Positions 21,015-31,188 of a stretch of DNA of 36,312 bases are shown one piece after another. The stretch is taken from contig NW_005434547.1 of NCBI RefSeq assembly GCF_000315625.1, positions 156,571 through 192,882 on the forward strand, given 5' to 3'. Both the position numbers and the translations under genes were made by a program. This stretch comes from Guillardia theta CCMP2712 (Eukaryota > Cryptophyceae > Pyrenomonadales > Geminigeraceae). Position 1 is the first letter of the stretch, and every line of letters starts with the position of its first letter. Below the pieces are notes generated by a model. That model did not search any database, was not told the origin of the DNA, and was given only the letters and a program-made list of their open reading frames with translations.

Positions 21015-23320
21015 ATGGCGCTGGCAAGGCCTGAAGTACCTTCTGCTGCGATTGGCGGCAACGTCGGAATCGGTCTCCGCCTTGACTCGAAGCTTCAGGT
21101 ATGTAGAGAGAGTTCAAGTGATGTCCAAGGATGAACATGTCGCAGGTGCAAGAGATCGTCGCAGGGGGGCCGTGCGCCGCATGTGGCGTGATAGGCGTTG
21201 GTGAGTCGCTGGAAGTCGTGGGAAGCGGTGTGCTGTTGGGAGTGAGGATTGGTAGGTGACGTGTTGGTCACGGTCGACGGGCGTGACGTACAGGGCAAAA
21301 AGGTCGTAGACGTGATGGAAGAGCAGCAAGCTAGGTTGTGATAGTGTGAGCTGGCAGGTCCAGGAGATTTCTCACCTGATCGTGGGGCCGCAAGGCTCCG
21401 AAGTTGAGATCGTAGTGCTCAAAGGTGTGTAGTGACGGTCTGATAAGATCTGGTGGTAACACGTACCGCAGTGAAGACTGGGATTCGTGTCCCTGTCAAG
21501 CTGCTGAGAGGGACAGTGGTGAGACGAGCCTCTTGCATGCACACTTGTACTCGAGATCGACTGATGTGTCACAAGGCGCAAGCAGGGGTTGGCATCAAGT
21601 TGCAGAGGTGAGCATGGTTGCCTGCGAGTGAAGATGATGGGTGATGATGGGATGGAAAGGAATGAGGACGGAGAGATCACTGTCCAGGACTTGCACCCTC
21701 AGGGCTCTGCTGCCAGGGCAGGGCTGAAGGTGGGAGTGGGGAGGGACGAATCGTAAAGTGACTTGTTGGAGCAAGGCATCAGATATCATTGAGAAGGTTG
21801 GAGATTTGAACGTGATGGGCAGGACAGTCCGTGACATTGTCAGTTATTTTTCTTCTATGTGGTGTAGCCCGGTAACTCCGCATCATAGGCCCCGATGTTC
21901 GCTGGACCGGAGAACAGCTCGATACAAGTGACAGTCCTGAGAGGTTTCATTTCTGACAAGTTTTTATCCCGGATGTCAACTGAAGCCTCGCCGTCCGCAG
22001 GACCGCAGAAAACGAGGATGGAATTCACTCTAAAACGCATGAAGGTGACAGGACTTTGTCCTTGTTTCATGGTGCTTGTCCCTTTGCATGCTTGCATCGC
22101 GCGTTGTTTCGATCTGTGAACATATTTGTCCTCTGTTGCTCAGCCACCCGCGCCCATCAGCTAATAGTATGCTAGATTGAAAGTGGGCCTGCTCCGCAGT
22201 CAGTCGCTCCTCCAAAGCTGGCGGCCATGGTTGATTGCTGGAGTTGCGTCATAGATTGCAACATGTTGACGAATTGCAGGCGCCGTCGAATTCACATGCT
22301 GCAGAGGAGGCGAAAAAGAAGGCAGAGGAGGAGGCGAAGAAGAGGGCAGAGGAGGAGGCGAAGAAGAAGGCAGAGGAGGCGAGGAATGCCGAGGAGGAGG
22401 CGAAGAAGAAGGCAGAGGAGGAGGCGAAGAAGAAGGCAGAGGAGGAGGCGAAGAAGAAGGCAGAGGAGGAGGCGGCAAGGAATTCCGAGGAGGAGGCGAA
22501 GAAGAAGGCAGAGGAGGAGGCGAAGAAGAAGGCAGAGGAAGAGGCGAAGAAGAAGGCAGAGGAGGAGGCGAAGAAGAAGGCAGAGGAGGAGGCGAAGAAG
22601 AAGGCAGAGGAGGAGGCGAAGAAGAAGGCGGAGGAGGCAAGGAATGCCGAGGAGAAGGCGAAGAAGAAGGCAGAAGAGGAGGGGGCCAAGAAGAAGGTAG
22701 CGGCAGAAGAGGAGGCCACCAAGGCTGCAGTACCATCGGATGAAGCAAAGAATTTTTCCGCGTTGGAGGGGGGCACCGGGACCGCGCAAGAGAGGACGCT
22801 AGGCAGCAGCGACGGACCGGCTGAGGATGTAGGGAGTGTGGGAGGTAATTGTGAGGAGTCTGATGGTGTCATGTGCCAGGAGGAGGAGGGAGAAGGAGGA
22901 GCTGGCGAGACAGCCTCATGTGAACTCAGAGGTGGCTGGTGGGGTTGGCGCTGACGACTAGCACGAGCAGCATCCTCGAAGGCCCAGTCGGCAGCTTCCA
23001 AGAAGAAGAAGACCAAGAAGGTTCTGCTACTTCCTCCTCCCTTGCTCCTTTTGCACTCCTTGCCTACCTCTCCTCTTCCCTTCCCTCTCTCTTATCGTCG
23101 CTAGATCTTCAATCTAGCACTCGTCTCGTCCTCCTCTCTTGTTCGAAAGCCTCTCTTCCCTCTTCTCTCCTCTTCTCTGCTCCCTCTTCTCTGCGCCCTG
23201 TCCTCTGCTCTGCTCTGCTCCTCCTCTTCCACTCCACTCCACTCGTCTCCTCTCCCCACCCCTTCTCTCCTCTCCTCTCCTCTCCTCTCCTGACATGCCT
23301 TGTGAATGCAGAAGAAGTAA
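21015..23320 (+). CDS. two-PDZ protein with AEEEAKKK charged-helix tail
   Basis: Predicted scaffold or adaptor protein. Thirteen exons: 21015-21098, 21146-21200, 21256-21311, 21358-21424, 21472-21518, 21576-21607, 21660-21729, 21776-21838, 21889-21943, 22001-22044, 22280-22931, 22962-23020, 23312-23320. Total 1,293 nt, 430 residues, phases agreeing. PDZ 1: GGNVGIGLRLDSKL, IVAGGPC, IGVGDVLVTVDGRDVQGKKV, LIVGPQGSEVEIVVL. PDZ 2: GVGIKLQRNEDGEITVQDL, PQGSAARAGLK, ASDIIEKVGDLNVMGRTV, GPENSSIQVTVLRG. A run of about 130 residues of AEEEAKKK follows, a likely single alpha helix. The protein ends in a Lys-rich tail. Uncertain points are the long intron 22045-22279, which could hide an exon, and the donor before 22962, which could instead be near 22844 in the same phase. 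Confidence 0.8.
22300..22690 (+). repeat. coding 24-bp repeat (AEEEAKKK units)
   Basis: Tandem GCAGAGGAGGAGGCGAAGAA-type units within the PDZ gene, interrupted by AEEARNAEE-like variants. It creates long but meaningless frames on the other strand. Confidence 0.9.
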
Positions 23321-23447
23321 AGCAGGAGAGCTGAAAGAGCTCAAGAAGCCGCTGGTGCAGAGTTGGGCAGGATGGCACTGTGCAGTTAAACCATTCAATC
23401 AACCAGTGATGACACACGTCAAGCAGTCCCAGCTGGCAGTTCTCGTC

Positions 23448-26159
23448 CTAGTCAAGCTCGTTCATGGTGCTCTGCCATCGTGTCTCCTCCTCCTCTTGTG
23501 ATGGAGCAGGCAATGCAGTTGGTGTCTCCTCCTGCTCCTGTTCTTGAAGTGCCTGCACTCGGGATGAGACTGGGAGGAGAGAGAGGGATGAGGAAATAGC
23601 GAGGTAGGAAGGGAGAGGAGGAGGGGACGTACGTCTTTGTAGTAGCCCAACCCTAGCTCACCCATCTTGAACACAAACCCAGGACGAGGACCTGAAAGAT
23701 TGAAATTACACGGGAGAGGAGGAGGAGCGGCGAATGTGAAGGTTAGAGCCATGGGATGATTGAGAGCAGAGCAGAGCAGAGAGGAGGTGAAAATGGAAGA
23801 GTTTTTCACCAGAGTAGCCAGAAGCAGATTGAAAGTCTTGACGAGGCTGAGCTGTCGAACGAGGGTGCTGGTACTCTCCCTCAGCCTCAAGCTGCCGGTT
23901 GTAGACGCCCTAAGTGACAAACATGTGAGGCACAGGCAGAGGCAGGGAGGGAGCGAGGGAGAGGGGAAGAGGAAGGAGTAGAAACGAAGTTGTAGGAGGG
24001 GAAGTAGAGCAAAGTGGAGAATGGAGGTAAAGGCAGAAGGAAGACAGGAAAATGGCGAGAAGGCAAAGAGGGAGGGGAGGGGTAAGGAAAGGAGAAGAGG
24101 AGGAGAGAAGGAGAGGAGAGGAGGACCTCTGTGTCCTTGTTGTCCTGCTCGTATCTTGTTGTCTCCACCTTCACTTGCACCTGAAGCCAATTCAACTGAT
24201 GACCAACACCCTCTCCCTGCGAAGACTGACCGACGTCGCTACTGCCTCCTCCTCCTCCTCCTCCTGTTCGAACGTCAGGGGCAGCAAGGAGGAAACAGGT
24301 CTGAAAGGACTGAAGACAAAAATCGAGGAGGAGAACAGAATGAACAGGAATGAGGGCGCTGAAGGTGGAGCTGGAGCAGGGCCAGGAGCAGGGGCAGGGG
24401 CAGGGGCAGGGGCAGGGGCAGAAGGGAGAAAGAGGAAGAGGAGGCATTTTGCAGCTGAAGGATTCACCTCAACATCCTCGAGGTCAGGAAGATCGTCGTC
24501 AGGGTCTGCCTCTTGCACCTCCTGCTCGTCGAATTTAGTCGCCGCCCATGACAAGGGAGTGAGAGAGAGGAGAAGAGGAGGAGCAGGAGCAGGGAGGAAG
24601 AGGGGGTGAGGGAGGGAGGGAGGGAGGGAGGGACAGCACGAAAGAGGAGGAAGCAGAACAGGAAAAGGGGAGCAGAGTTGGAAAAGTAATGAGAGAGGGA
24701 GAAGGAGGAGCAGGAGGAGCAGGAGGAGCAGGATGAGATAGACCTTGAGCGTACGATATTCCCCTTTCTCGACTTTCTCTGCGACTTCTTGCACGGAGCA
24801 TCCCAGCCTCTGGGCCTCTTGCTGCAAGGAGTGGTGAGACAACAAAGGACGACGTGGAGGATGAGGAGGAGGAGGACGACGACGACGACGAGGAGGAGGA
24901 GGAGGAGGAGGAGGAAAAATGCGTGAGGGAGGAGGGAGGAGGGAGGAGGGAGGAGGGAGGAGGGGCAGGGTAGTTTTCAAGGTGATAACCGAAGGGTACG
25001 ATGAAGGTTTTAGAATTCTGTCTTTACCTGCAAGACAGCTTGCTTGTCTTGCTGTAGCTTCCTCCACTGTTGCTCGTAAGTCTGCTGGGCAAGTCAAGAT
25101 CTTTTCCCTCGCCTCCCCCCCCCTCCCACTCCTTCTCCTTCTCGTCCTCGTCCCACACTCCCTTCCCCCGTCCTCATCCTCGCCCCTCTCTCCCTCCTTA
25201 TCCTCCTCCTAGTCCTTCTCATTCCCCTGACTCTCACATTGTCGCTCTGCCCTTCCGCAGGCTCCTTGGTGAGGAAAGTGGAGCTGGCAGGATGGTCACT
25301 GGCAAGAACAGGAACAGATGTGGGCGAGCAAAGAAAAGGGAGACGAGACGAGACGAGAAGATAGGAAAGGAGAAGATAGGAAAGGAGAAGATAGGAATGG
25401 AGAAGATAGGAATGGAGATCAGAGCAGAGCAAAAGAGGACAAACCTGTCCTCGTCGTTCTCGGGCATGAGATCATCTTCAGGGACCCACACGCTCTTTGC
25501 GAGCTCATGTTTGCCGTACCACTCGCGAGGATAGCGTTTCTGCTGCTCTTGCTCCACAAGCTTGAGCCTCTGCTGCTGGTCGCGTCCTCCTCCTCCCTTG
25601 TACCATGAGACCACCGACGGGAGGGAGAGGAAGGAGGCGCTGGGGGGATGAAACTTGAAGACCTTGGTGGTTCCTGCAGGTGAAGTCAGAGCAGGAGGTG
25701 ACTTTATCTCCCTTCCCGTCCCTTCCCTTCCCTTCCCGTCCCTTCCCTTCCCTTCCCCTCTCTCCCCATCCCGTCTCTGCTCTGCTCTCTTCCTCGCTTC
25801 TCTCCCCTGCTTCCACAAGTGATCTTTCCCTCCCTCCCTCTCTGTTCGCCTCTCTCTCGTCCATCGCTCACCCTTTGACTGAGCCTCGGCGAGCTCGAGG
25901 ATGAATTTATCTTCCTCCGTCCATTCACTCGGCTTGTCCTGCTGCGCGCGCGGAGCAACGGGGGCCTGAGCAGCGGAGCGTGAGGAGAGAAGGGATGAAC
26001 AAGAGCCAAGTAAGGGGATGGCTGAGGTGGAGGAAGAGGAGGAGGAGCAGGGGGGGGATGGGGAAGAGAGAAAAGAGGATGGGAGAGGAGGAGCGGGAGG
26101 AAGAGAGGAGGACGAAGGAGGCGTAAGTCACTGTGATCTTGTTGGATCGATCATCGCTG
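23448..26159 (-). CDS. C-terminal exon chain, probable continuation of the LRR-cNMP protein
   Basis: Exons: 26132-26159, 25872-25965, 25445-25673, 25238-25298, 25028-25084, 24744-24821, 24468-24521, 24181-about 24241, 23810-23909, 23633-23691, 23448-23552 (stop). No ATG lies in frame in the first exon, so it probably continues the upstream LRR-cNMP gene. Peptides include SEWTEEDKFILELAEAQSKG (possibly SANT-like), EWYGKHELAKSVWVPEDDL, a Gln/Glu-rich coiled region, PDDDLPDLEDVE, and PRPGFVFKMGELGLGYYKD near the end. The last motif looks like a conserved short tract but I cannot name it. All junctions agree in phase except 24468 to 24241, where a missed small exon is needed, and the 5' join at about 26386, whose donor (GTGGTT) is weak. 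It could instead be a separate gene with an unplaced first exon. Confidence 0.55.
24382..24421. repeat. GGGGCA hexamer repeat
   Basis: Five or more GGGGCA units in an intron of the minus-strand gene, the same unit as at 1-126. Confidence 0.9.
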
Positions 26160-26385
26160 CTAATGTGACAAGAGTCAGATGAATCAAATAAAGGAAGAGA
26201 GGAATGAATGAGAGAGCGACAGGGAGAGAGTAGGAAGGATCAAGATCAACTGAGCAACACGAGAAGATGAGCAGGAGCAGGAGCAGGAGTAGGACCTTTC
26301 TTCATCTGCTCCCCCTTCTCTCTTCACGGCAGAGCGCTGCGAGGACACGAGCTCGTAGGAGCGCCATGGCCTGCACTCAAACCAC

Positions 26386-28219
26386 TGGCAACGTAACGAG
26401 CTCGCGCGATTCGCCTGAAGCACCTCCAGCGAGCCATCAAAGATCTCAGCGACCTGCGGCGAGGGTGAGGCATGAGGGGAGGAGAAAGAAGTGAGGAGAG
26501 TAACGATCCAACGAGCCCGGGAATCTTGAACATTATCATTATCATCATCATCATCATCACCATCATCGACGTCGTCGTCGTCGTCGTCGTCGTGATCAGC
26601 AGCAGCAGCAGCAGCAGCAGCCCCATCATCATCACAACCCCCACCACCATCTCCATCTCCATCATTGTCCTCATGGTTTTCATCATCGTCATGACATTAT
26701 TACCTGCAAGAGATCTTCCTTGGTGAGAAGATAGACATCACTGTATTCCGTGCAAACAACATCCGCAGTTGTTTGTTGATCTTTTGCTGTGCAAAGCGCA
26801 ACCTGTGATCATGATCACACGAGAAATTAGCAGGAGAGGATTGGAGAAATGAAGATGATGTGCGGAGATCGGCTTGGCGGAGGAGGGAGAAACGAGACAA
26901 GTGTAGAAATGCAGCGTATCAAGTGCAACAGGATGCAGGACAGTGGTGGTGAGGAGGAGGAGAAGATGGGCAGGGAAGGAGAAGAGGGGGAGGAGAGGGA
27001 GAGGATGGAGAGGGAGAGGGAGAGGGAGAGGGAGAGGGAGAGGGAGGAGAGGGGGAGGAGAGGGGGAGGGGGAGGGTGGGGAGGAAGCACGATCTTAGGT
27101 TACCTCCCCGAAGTACTGTCCTGTAGCGAGCCTCGCTCCCCCGAAGCACGGCTTGCCATCCTTGCAGAACTGAACCCTGCCCTTGAGAAGGACGTAGAGG
27201 CCCTGGAGTACGTCTCCCTCCCGCAGCACCTCCTCCTCCTTGGCAAACCCCACGATCTCGTTCTTGTGCACGGGATTGGCGGCTACCTTGTACGAGAGCT
27301 CCTCCAGCATGTCTTCAGCGATCCCCTTGAACAGTCGAACGTTGGGCAAGATCTGCTTGATTCTCCTCACGCGGGCATCTAGCATCATTTCCTGGAAGGC
27401 TTCCCGGTTCCTCCTCTCCTTCTCCTCCTTCTCCGCACGGATAGCCGCCCTCTCCTCCTTCTCCGCCTCGTGCGCCGCGTTCTTGTCGAACGTCCCATCC
27501 TGCAGCGCCTCTTGCAGCAGCACCGCAGTTAGCTCCCCTTTGCTTCCGTCCTCCCCTACAAGCTTGTGCGCTGCCCCTCCCCTCGCCCACGCTGTCGTCG
27601 TCCTCCGCTCGTCCTCAAACACCGGGCGGTCATCGAGGTAGGTGAGCTGGCGGCATCGTGCGATCACCGTCTTCCTGTAGTGAGCGATCTTCCTCGTCAC
27701 AGGGTTTCCCTGCATCTGCAGGACGCGCAAGTTCGGCATGTCTGCCAGCACTTCAAGCACCGCTGGGTCTTCCAGCTTGTTGTTCTGCAGGTCCAGGACG
27801 CCGATGCTCGGGCACAACCGGAGGTGCTCAACATCAGACGCGTCAGTGAGCTTGTTGTTGGCGATCTGAAGCGTGTTGAGGCGTTGGAGATGGGCGATGT
27901 GAGATATCTGCCTGATCGAGTTGTTGGAGCAGTTGATAGCATCAAGCTCAGGACAGTTTTCTAGCCCCGAAAGATCTTCAAGACAGTTCTGTTGAACGTA
28001 CAGACAGCGCAGGCTGGCAAGCCTATCCAGGTTCTCTATCTTGCTCAAGGCGTTGCCTTCCAGCCATAGTGCCTTCACGCCGTCGTACTCGTTGATGCAA
28101 GGTTCGATCTTCTTCCAACCCTTGAAGTGAAGGTAGAGCTTGTCGTTGAGGGACGGCGTCTGGTATTGTTTCAATTCCTTGGTGATTTGCTGAATTGCAT
28201 CCAGCGTCATGTCCACCAT
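26386..28219 (-). CDS. DNAAF1/LRRC50-like LRR protein fused to a cyclic-nucleotide-binding-like domain
   Basis: DNAAF1 (ODA7/LRRC50) is a cytoplasmic factor for preassembly of axonemal dynein arms. Exons: 27104-28219 (372 codons, ATG 28219), 26704-26802, and 26453 to about 26386. The start [12 protein letters not shown], the repeats ([18 protein letters not shown], then [11 protein letters not shown] and QIANNKL) and the cap region [28 protein letters not shown] are the DNAAF1 pattern. A charged coil follows ([19 protein letters not shown]). A cNMP-binding-type fold then begins: [27 protein letters not shown], and in exon 2 [16 protein letters not shown] and [11 protein letters not shown]. 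The Arg expected in the phosphate-binding cassette (PRxAT) is replaced here by Gln-Gln-Thr-Thr, so nucleotide binding is doubtful. Probably continues into the exon chain ending at 23448. Confidence 0.82.
26530..26690. repeat. ATC / GTC / AGC trinucleotide repeats in intron
   Basis: Adjacent short runs of (ATC)n, (GTC)n and (AGC)n in the intron 26454-26703. Confidence 0.9.
27000..27060. repeat. GGGAGA purine repeat in intron
   Basis: (GGGAGA)n array, pyrimidine-rich on the sense strand of the LRR gene. Confidence 0.9.
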
Positions 28220-28348
28220 CGTTGATATTCTGCATGAGCCGATCAGCCATTGTTCGAGTTAGAGAGGAAGAAAGGGAAGCAAGTCACAATGCTCGGAACA
28301 GAACAGAACGACTAGCATGCAGGCATACTCAACAGAACTGAAGAAGAG

Positions 28349-28391
28349 TTTTTTTTTTTTTGGGGGGGGGGGGGTTGGGGGGAAGGGGGGG
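28349..28391. repeat. poly-T then poly-G homopolymer
   Basis: A T run is followed directly by G runs between the LRR gene and GC island 3; length errors here are likely. Confidence 0.9.
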
Positions 28392-28689
28392 ATAGGAAAG
28401 GACAGGGAAGTATGCTCAATAGGAGGTTCAGTTAGGAACTGGCTGCTGCTTTGCTTCTTGCCCTTCTTCCATGTGACCTCCTTTCTCATCCCCTGCCCCT
28501 CGCCCTCGCTGCCCTTCCTTTCTCCTCCCTTCTCTCCCCTACAACTGTATTCATCTGTTTCCTCCTCCTATCCCTCCCTTCCCCGTCCTCTCTCCTCCTC
28601 TCTCCTCCTCTCCCAATCCTTCCTGCTGCTCCTCCCTCCACCCCCAACCCCTTGAGCTCCCTTGCATTGCCAGAGCTTTTCGGTTGAAA

Positions 28690-29990
28690 GTTGCCCCTCT
28701 TCCCCGCTCAACTCGGGCCGCGCTCGGCTGCAGCCTGGCACACGCCGGGTAGTGCCAACTAGTCAAGGCCGTGCTGAGTACGGGGCCCCGTACGACTCGG
28801 TTCAACGAGTCAGTAGGTCCGGGTCATTCAGCGGCTGGCGAGCCGGGCTAGCCTCCGATCCCACAGGTCATGAGTCCGAGTCTGGCACTGACTCAGTCCC
28901 GTCCGACAGGGCCAGCGCCCTCAGGCTGCCAACTTTGAACGGGTGAGTCAGTGAGTCAGTAAGCCCAAAAATGAGGCTCGACGCGCCCGGCCGATGATCA
29001 GCGACTGACCGTACTCCAGGCTCCGGCCCGGGTGACGGCCGGCCGGGCTCGGAGTAGCCCGGGCCGGCGGCTGAGTTCAACTTGACTTGGCAAGTTGGCA
29101 AGTCAGAGTCAACGGTTTCCGACTGAGCTGACTCCACTGCTCCGCCGAGTCTCGGACTTGGACGCCCTGAGATCCGATCCGATGATCGAGTTTCCGGCAA
29201 CTTAGTTGACACTCAGTGACTGATTCCGACGCCGGTGGCCCGGCCATACTACTAGTACGACGTGCCGGGGTGTGACACACTGTCACAGCCGATTGCGGCC
29301 GCGCCACGCGGCCCCGCCGCCGGTCAGACGGTGACGGACACGGTCCGGGCCACCGTGCCACTGCCCGGCGCTGCCCGGGCCAGTCCGATCCGACGCGCGG
29401 CCGCGCGCCGGGCCACTGCAACAGTCCGGGCCGAGTCAGTGCCAGCCTGAGCCTGAGCGGCGGCGGGCTGGCCCGGAGCCTGGGCGGCATACTACCGATT
29501 TCGGACCGGGCACGGTCCTATACTGAGTACAGCCTCGCCTCCTCAGTACCGTACTAGGCCGCCGGCCCCGCCCGAAAGACTCAAGAAAATAAGAATCTAG
29601 TTAGCTCCAAGTGTGTCACGTTTCCGGCAACTTAGTTGACAGTGGCTTTGGCCCCGGGCCCCCTCGGACTCGTGACGGTGATACCGTAGCTACTAGTAGT
29701 ACCGTGGCGGCGGGCCCACGTCAGTGCGCCCCCCCGGGCCCGCGGCGGCCAGGCACGGTGACTCGCCGGTGCCTCCAAAAGTTGTGCTCCGTCAAACTTT
29801 GAAACTCCAAGTTGGCTCCTGAAGTCTCCCCCGGGCCCAGGCCCTCACTTAGTAGACTCCGAGGCTCCGGAGGCTCCCAAGTCAACGGTACAGCCGGGCC
29901 CTGAATCCGGGTACGGTAACTCACTGGCCAGTTGCCGCCGCCCCGGCCAGGCCGCCGGGCCCGCCGGGTCGTGGGCAATCCCGGTAAAGG
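28690..29990. other. GC-rich island 3, with internal 22-bp direct repeat
   Basis: About 1.3 kb of CCGG/GGCC-rich DNA with many GAGTCA/TGACTC words and no exon chain. A 22-bp direct repeat (core TTTCCGGCAACTTAGTTGAC) occurs at 29190-29211 and 29620-29641. The 16-mer GACTCCGAGGCTCCGG at about 29855 is shared with island 1. Confidence 0.75.
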
Positions 29991-31188
29991 ACGGGTGGTT
30001 TTGACTGGCAAATCACTGGTGTCTCGTTACATGGGTCCTCGCTGGGTACTCCTCGTCGGACGGTGTGGAGGAGGGTAGGGGTAGTAGGCTTCAAGTACCC
30101 CCACAACAGAAGGAGACAAGGGGGGTAGTATGGTTTCAAGAGGCACGTGGGCGGTTCGATTTGACTTCAAACGTTTGACAAAATGAATATTTTCGGGATA
30201 ATTTGAAAATTATGAGAAAATATTCAGAATATTACATATCCCCGTTGAATCTGTGTTGGTGCCCATGACCCCCGCATCCAACGGCACTTTTGAATTTCGA
30301 TTGAAAAAAAGCAGAGAGGACGAATTGGATCTTAAAAACGCGGGAAAGGACCCCTTGCCTCATCACCCCAAGATTTGATCGAATCGTCTCCTTGTTTACA
30401 GGGGGTACACCTAAGTATTTGATCCCGTTCTTTCAGTGATGCAAATAGGGGTCAGGGTACTCACTCCACCTATGATCTGTCCGATTGTCCAGAATGGCTG
30501 CACAGTACGGGTGAGAAATACTGGTCAACACCGGGTCATCAGGTTCTCAGAGGAATAGGTCAGAGTTCACATCCTATGTAGGGGTAGGGGTCCTATCATC
30601 CTTTGTTTTTTTTTCCAGCCTTGTTCCCCTCAGCTGTGAGAGCGGTAGAGTTGCAGGCTACAAGATGGCAGAGGAAGCGGAGCTAGGGAACGAACTCGGG
30701 GCGACATGCTCCTGGCATCTCCTCTCTCTCCCTCCTTGTCTTCTCTCCCTTCCTCCTCATCAGTGTGCAACTGCTCTTTCTTCTTCTTCGACTCCCCTGA
30801 TCAATCAGGCTAGCGATTCCGAAGGCTGGTGTAGCATCAGGGCAAGAGCGCAGATTCTGCCAAGGGTTGTGGCAAGGATGAATTAGTGATGTTGAGGAAT
30901 CTTGTAATGTGTTGGTCTACATACATACTCACGAAGTTGTTGGCAATCATGAGATTCGATCATTGCCATAGCTGAATGTTTTTCTTGATTGAAAGTACTT
31001 GCCCCGACCCCGAAGAGTAGTTGGACCAGAGTAGCCAGCAGTATGAAGAGGGTGAAAGTCTCTCATGTTCGTAACTAAGAAACCACCATAATTGATAGGG
31101 TCGGTCATGTTTCTCATACCTTGACGAGGCTGCTCAGCTGTGTTTCTCTCACAGATCTGATTGTTCGCTTCAGGTCGAGATCAACAAA
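29991..31188. other. GGGGTA-rich flank, AT-rich palindrome and importin upstream region
   Basis: GGGGTAG words occur between about 30055 and 30600, as next to island 1. A nested imperfect palindrome lies at 30185-30225. A 73-codon frame at 30665-30886 is open but has no recognisable content. The 5' leader of importin alpha probably lies at the right end; a CAG just before 31174 could be a leader-intron acceptor. Confidence 0.4.

Noticed and set aside
21855-22097. Minus-strand frame reading NSILVFCGPADG... that looked like a last exon
   Set aside because: The plus strand at the same place gives PDZ sequence (GPENSSIQVTVLRG) with agreeing splice phases.
22249-23016. 255-codon minus-strand frame opposite the AEEEAKKK repeat
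   Set aside because: It is the antisense of a 24-bp coding repeat (Ser/Ala/Phe pattern) and conflicts with the phase-verified PDZ gene.
24192-25097. 301-codon minus-strand frame
   Set aside because: It runs through polypyrimidine introns (Pro/Leu/Ser homopolymers); only its exon-sized parts between splice sites look coding.
30665-30886. 73-codon plus-strand frame upstream of importin alpha
   Set aside because: No recognisable content, no convincing splice partners and a Ser/Leu/Pro-rich middle from pyrimidine-rich DNA.
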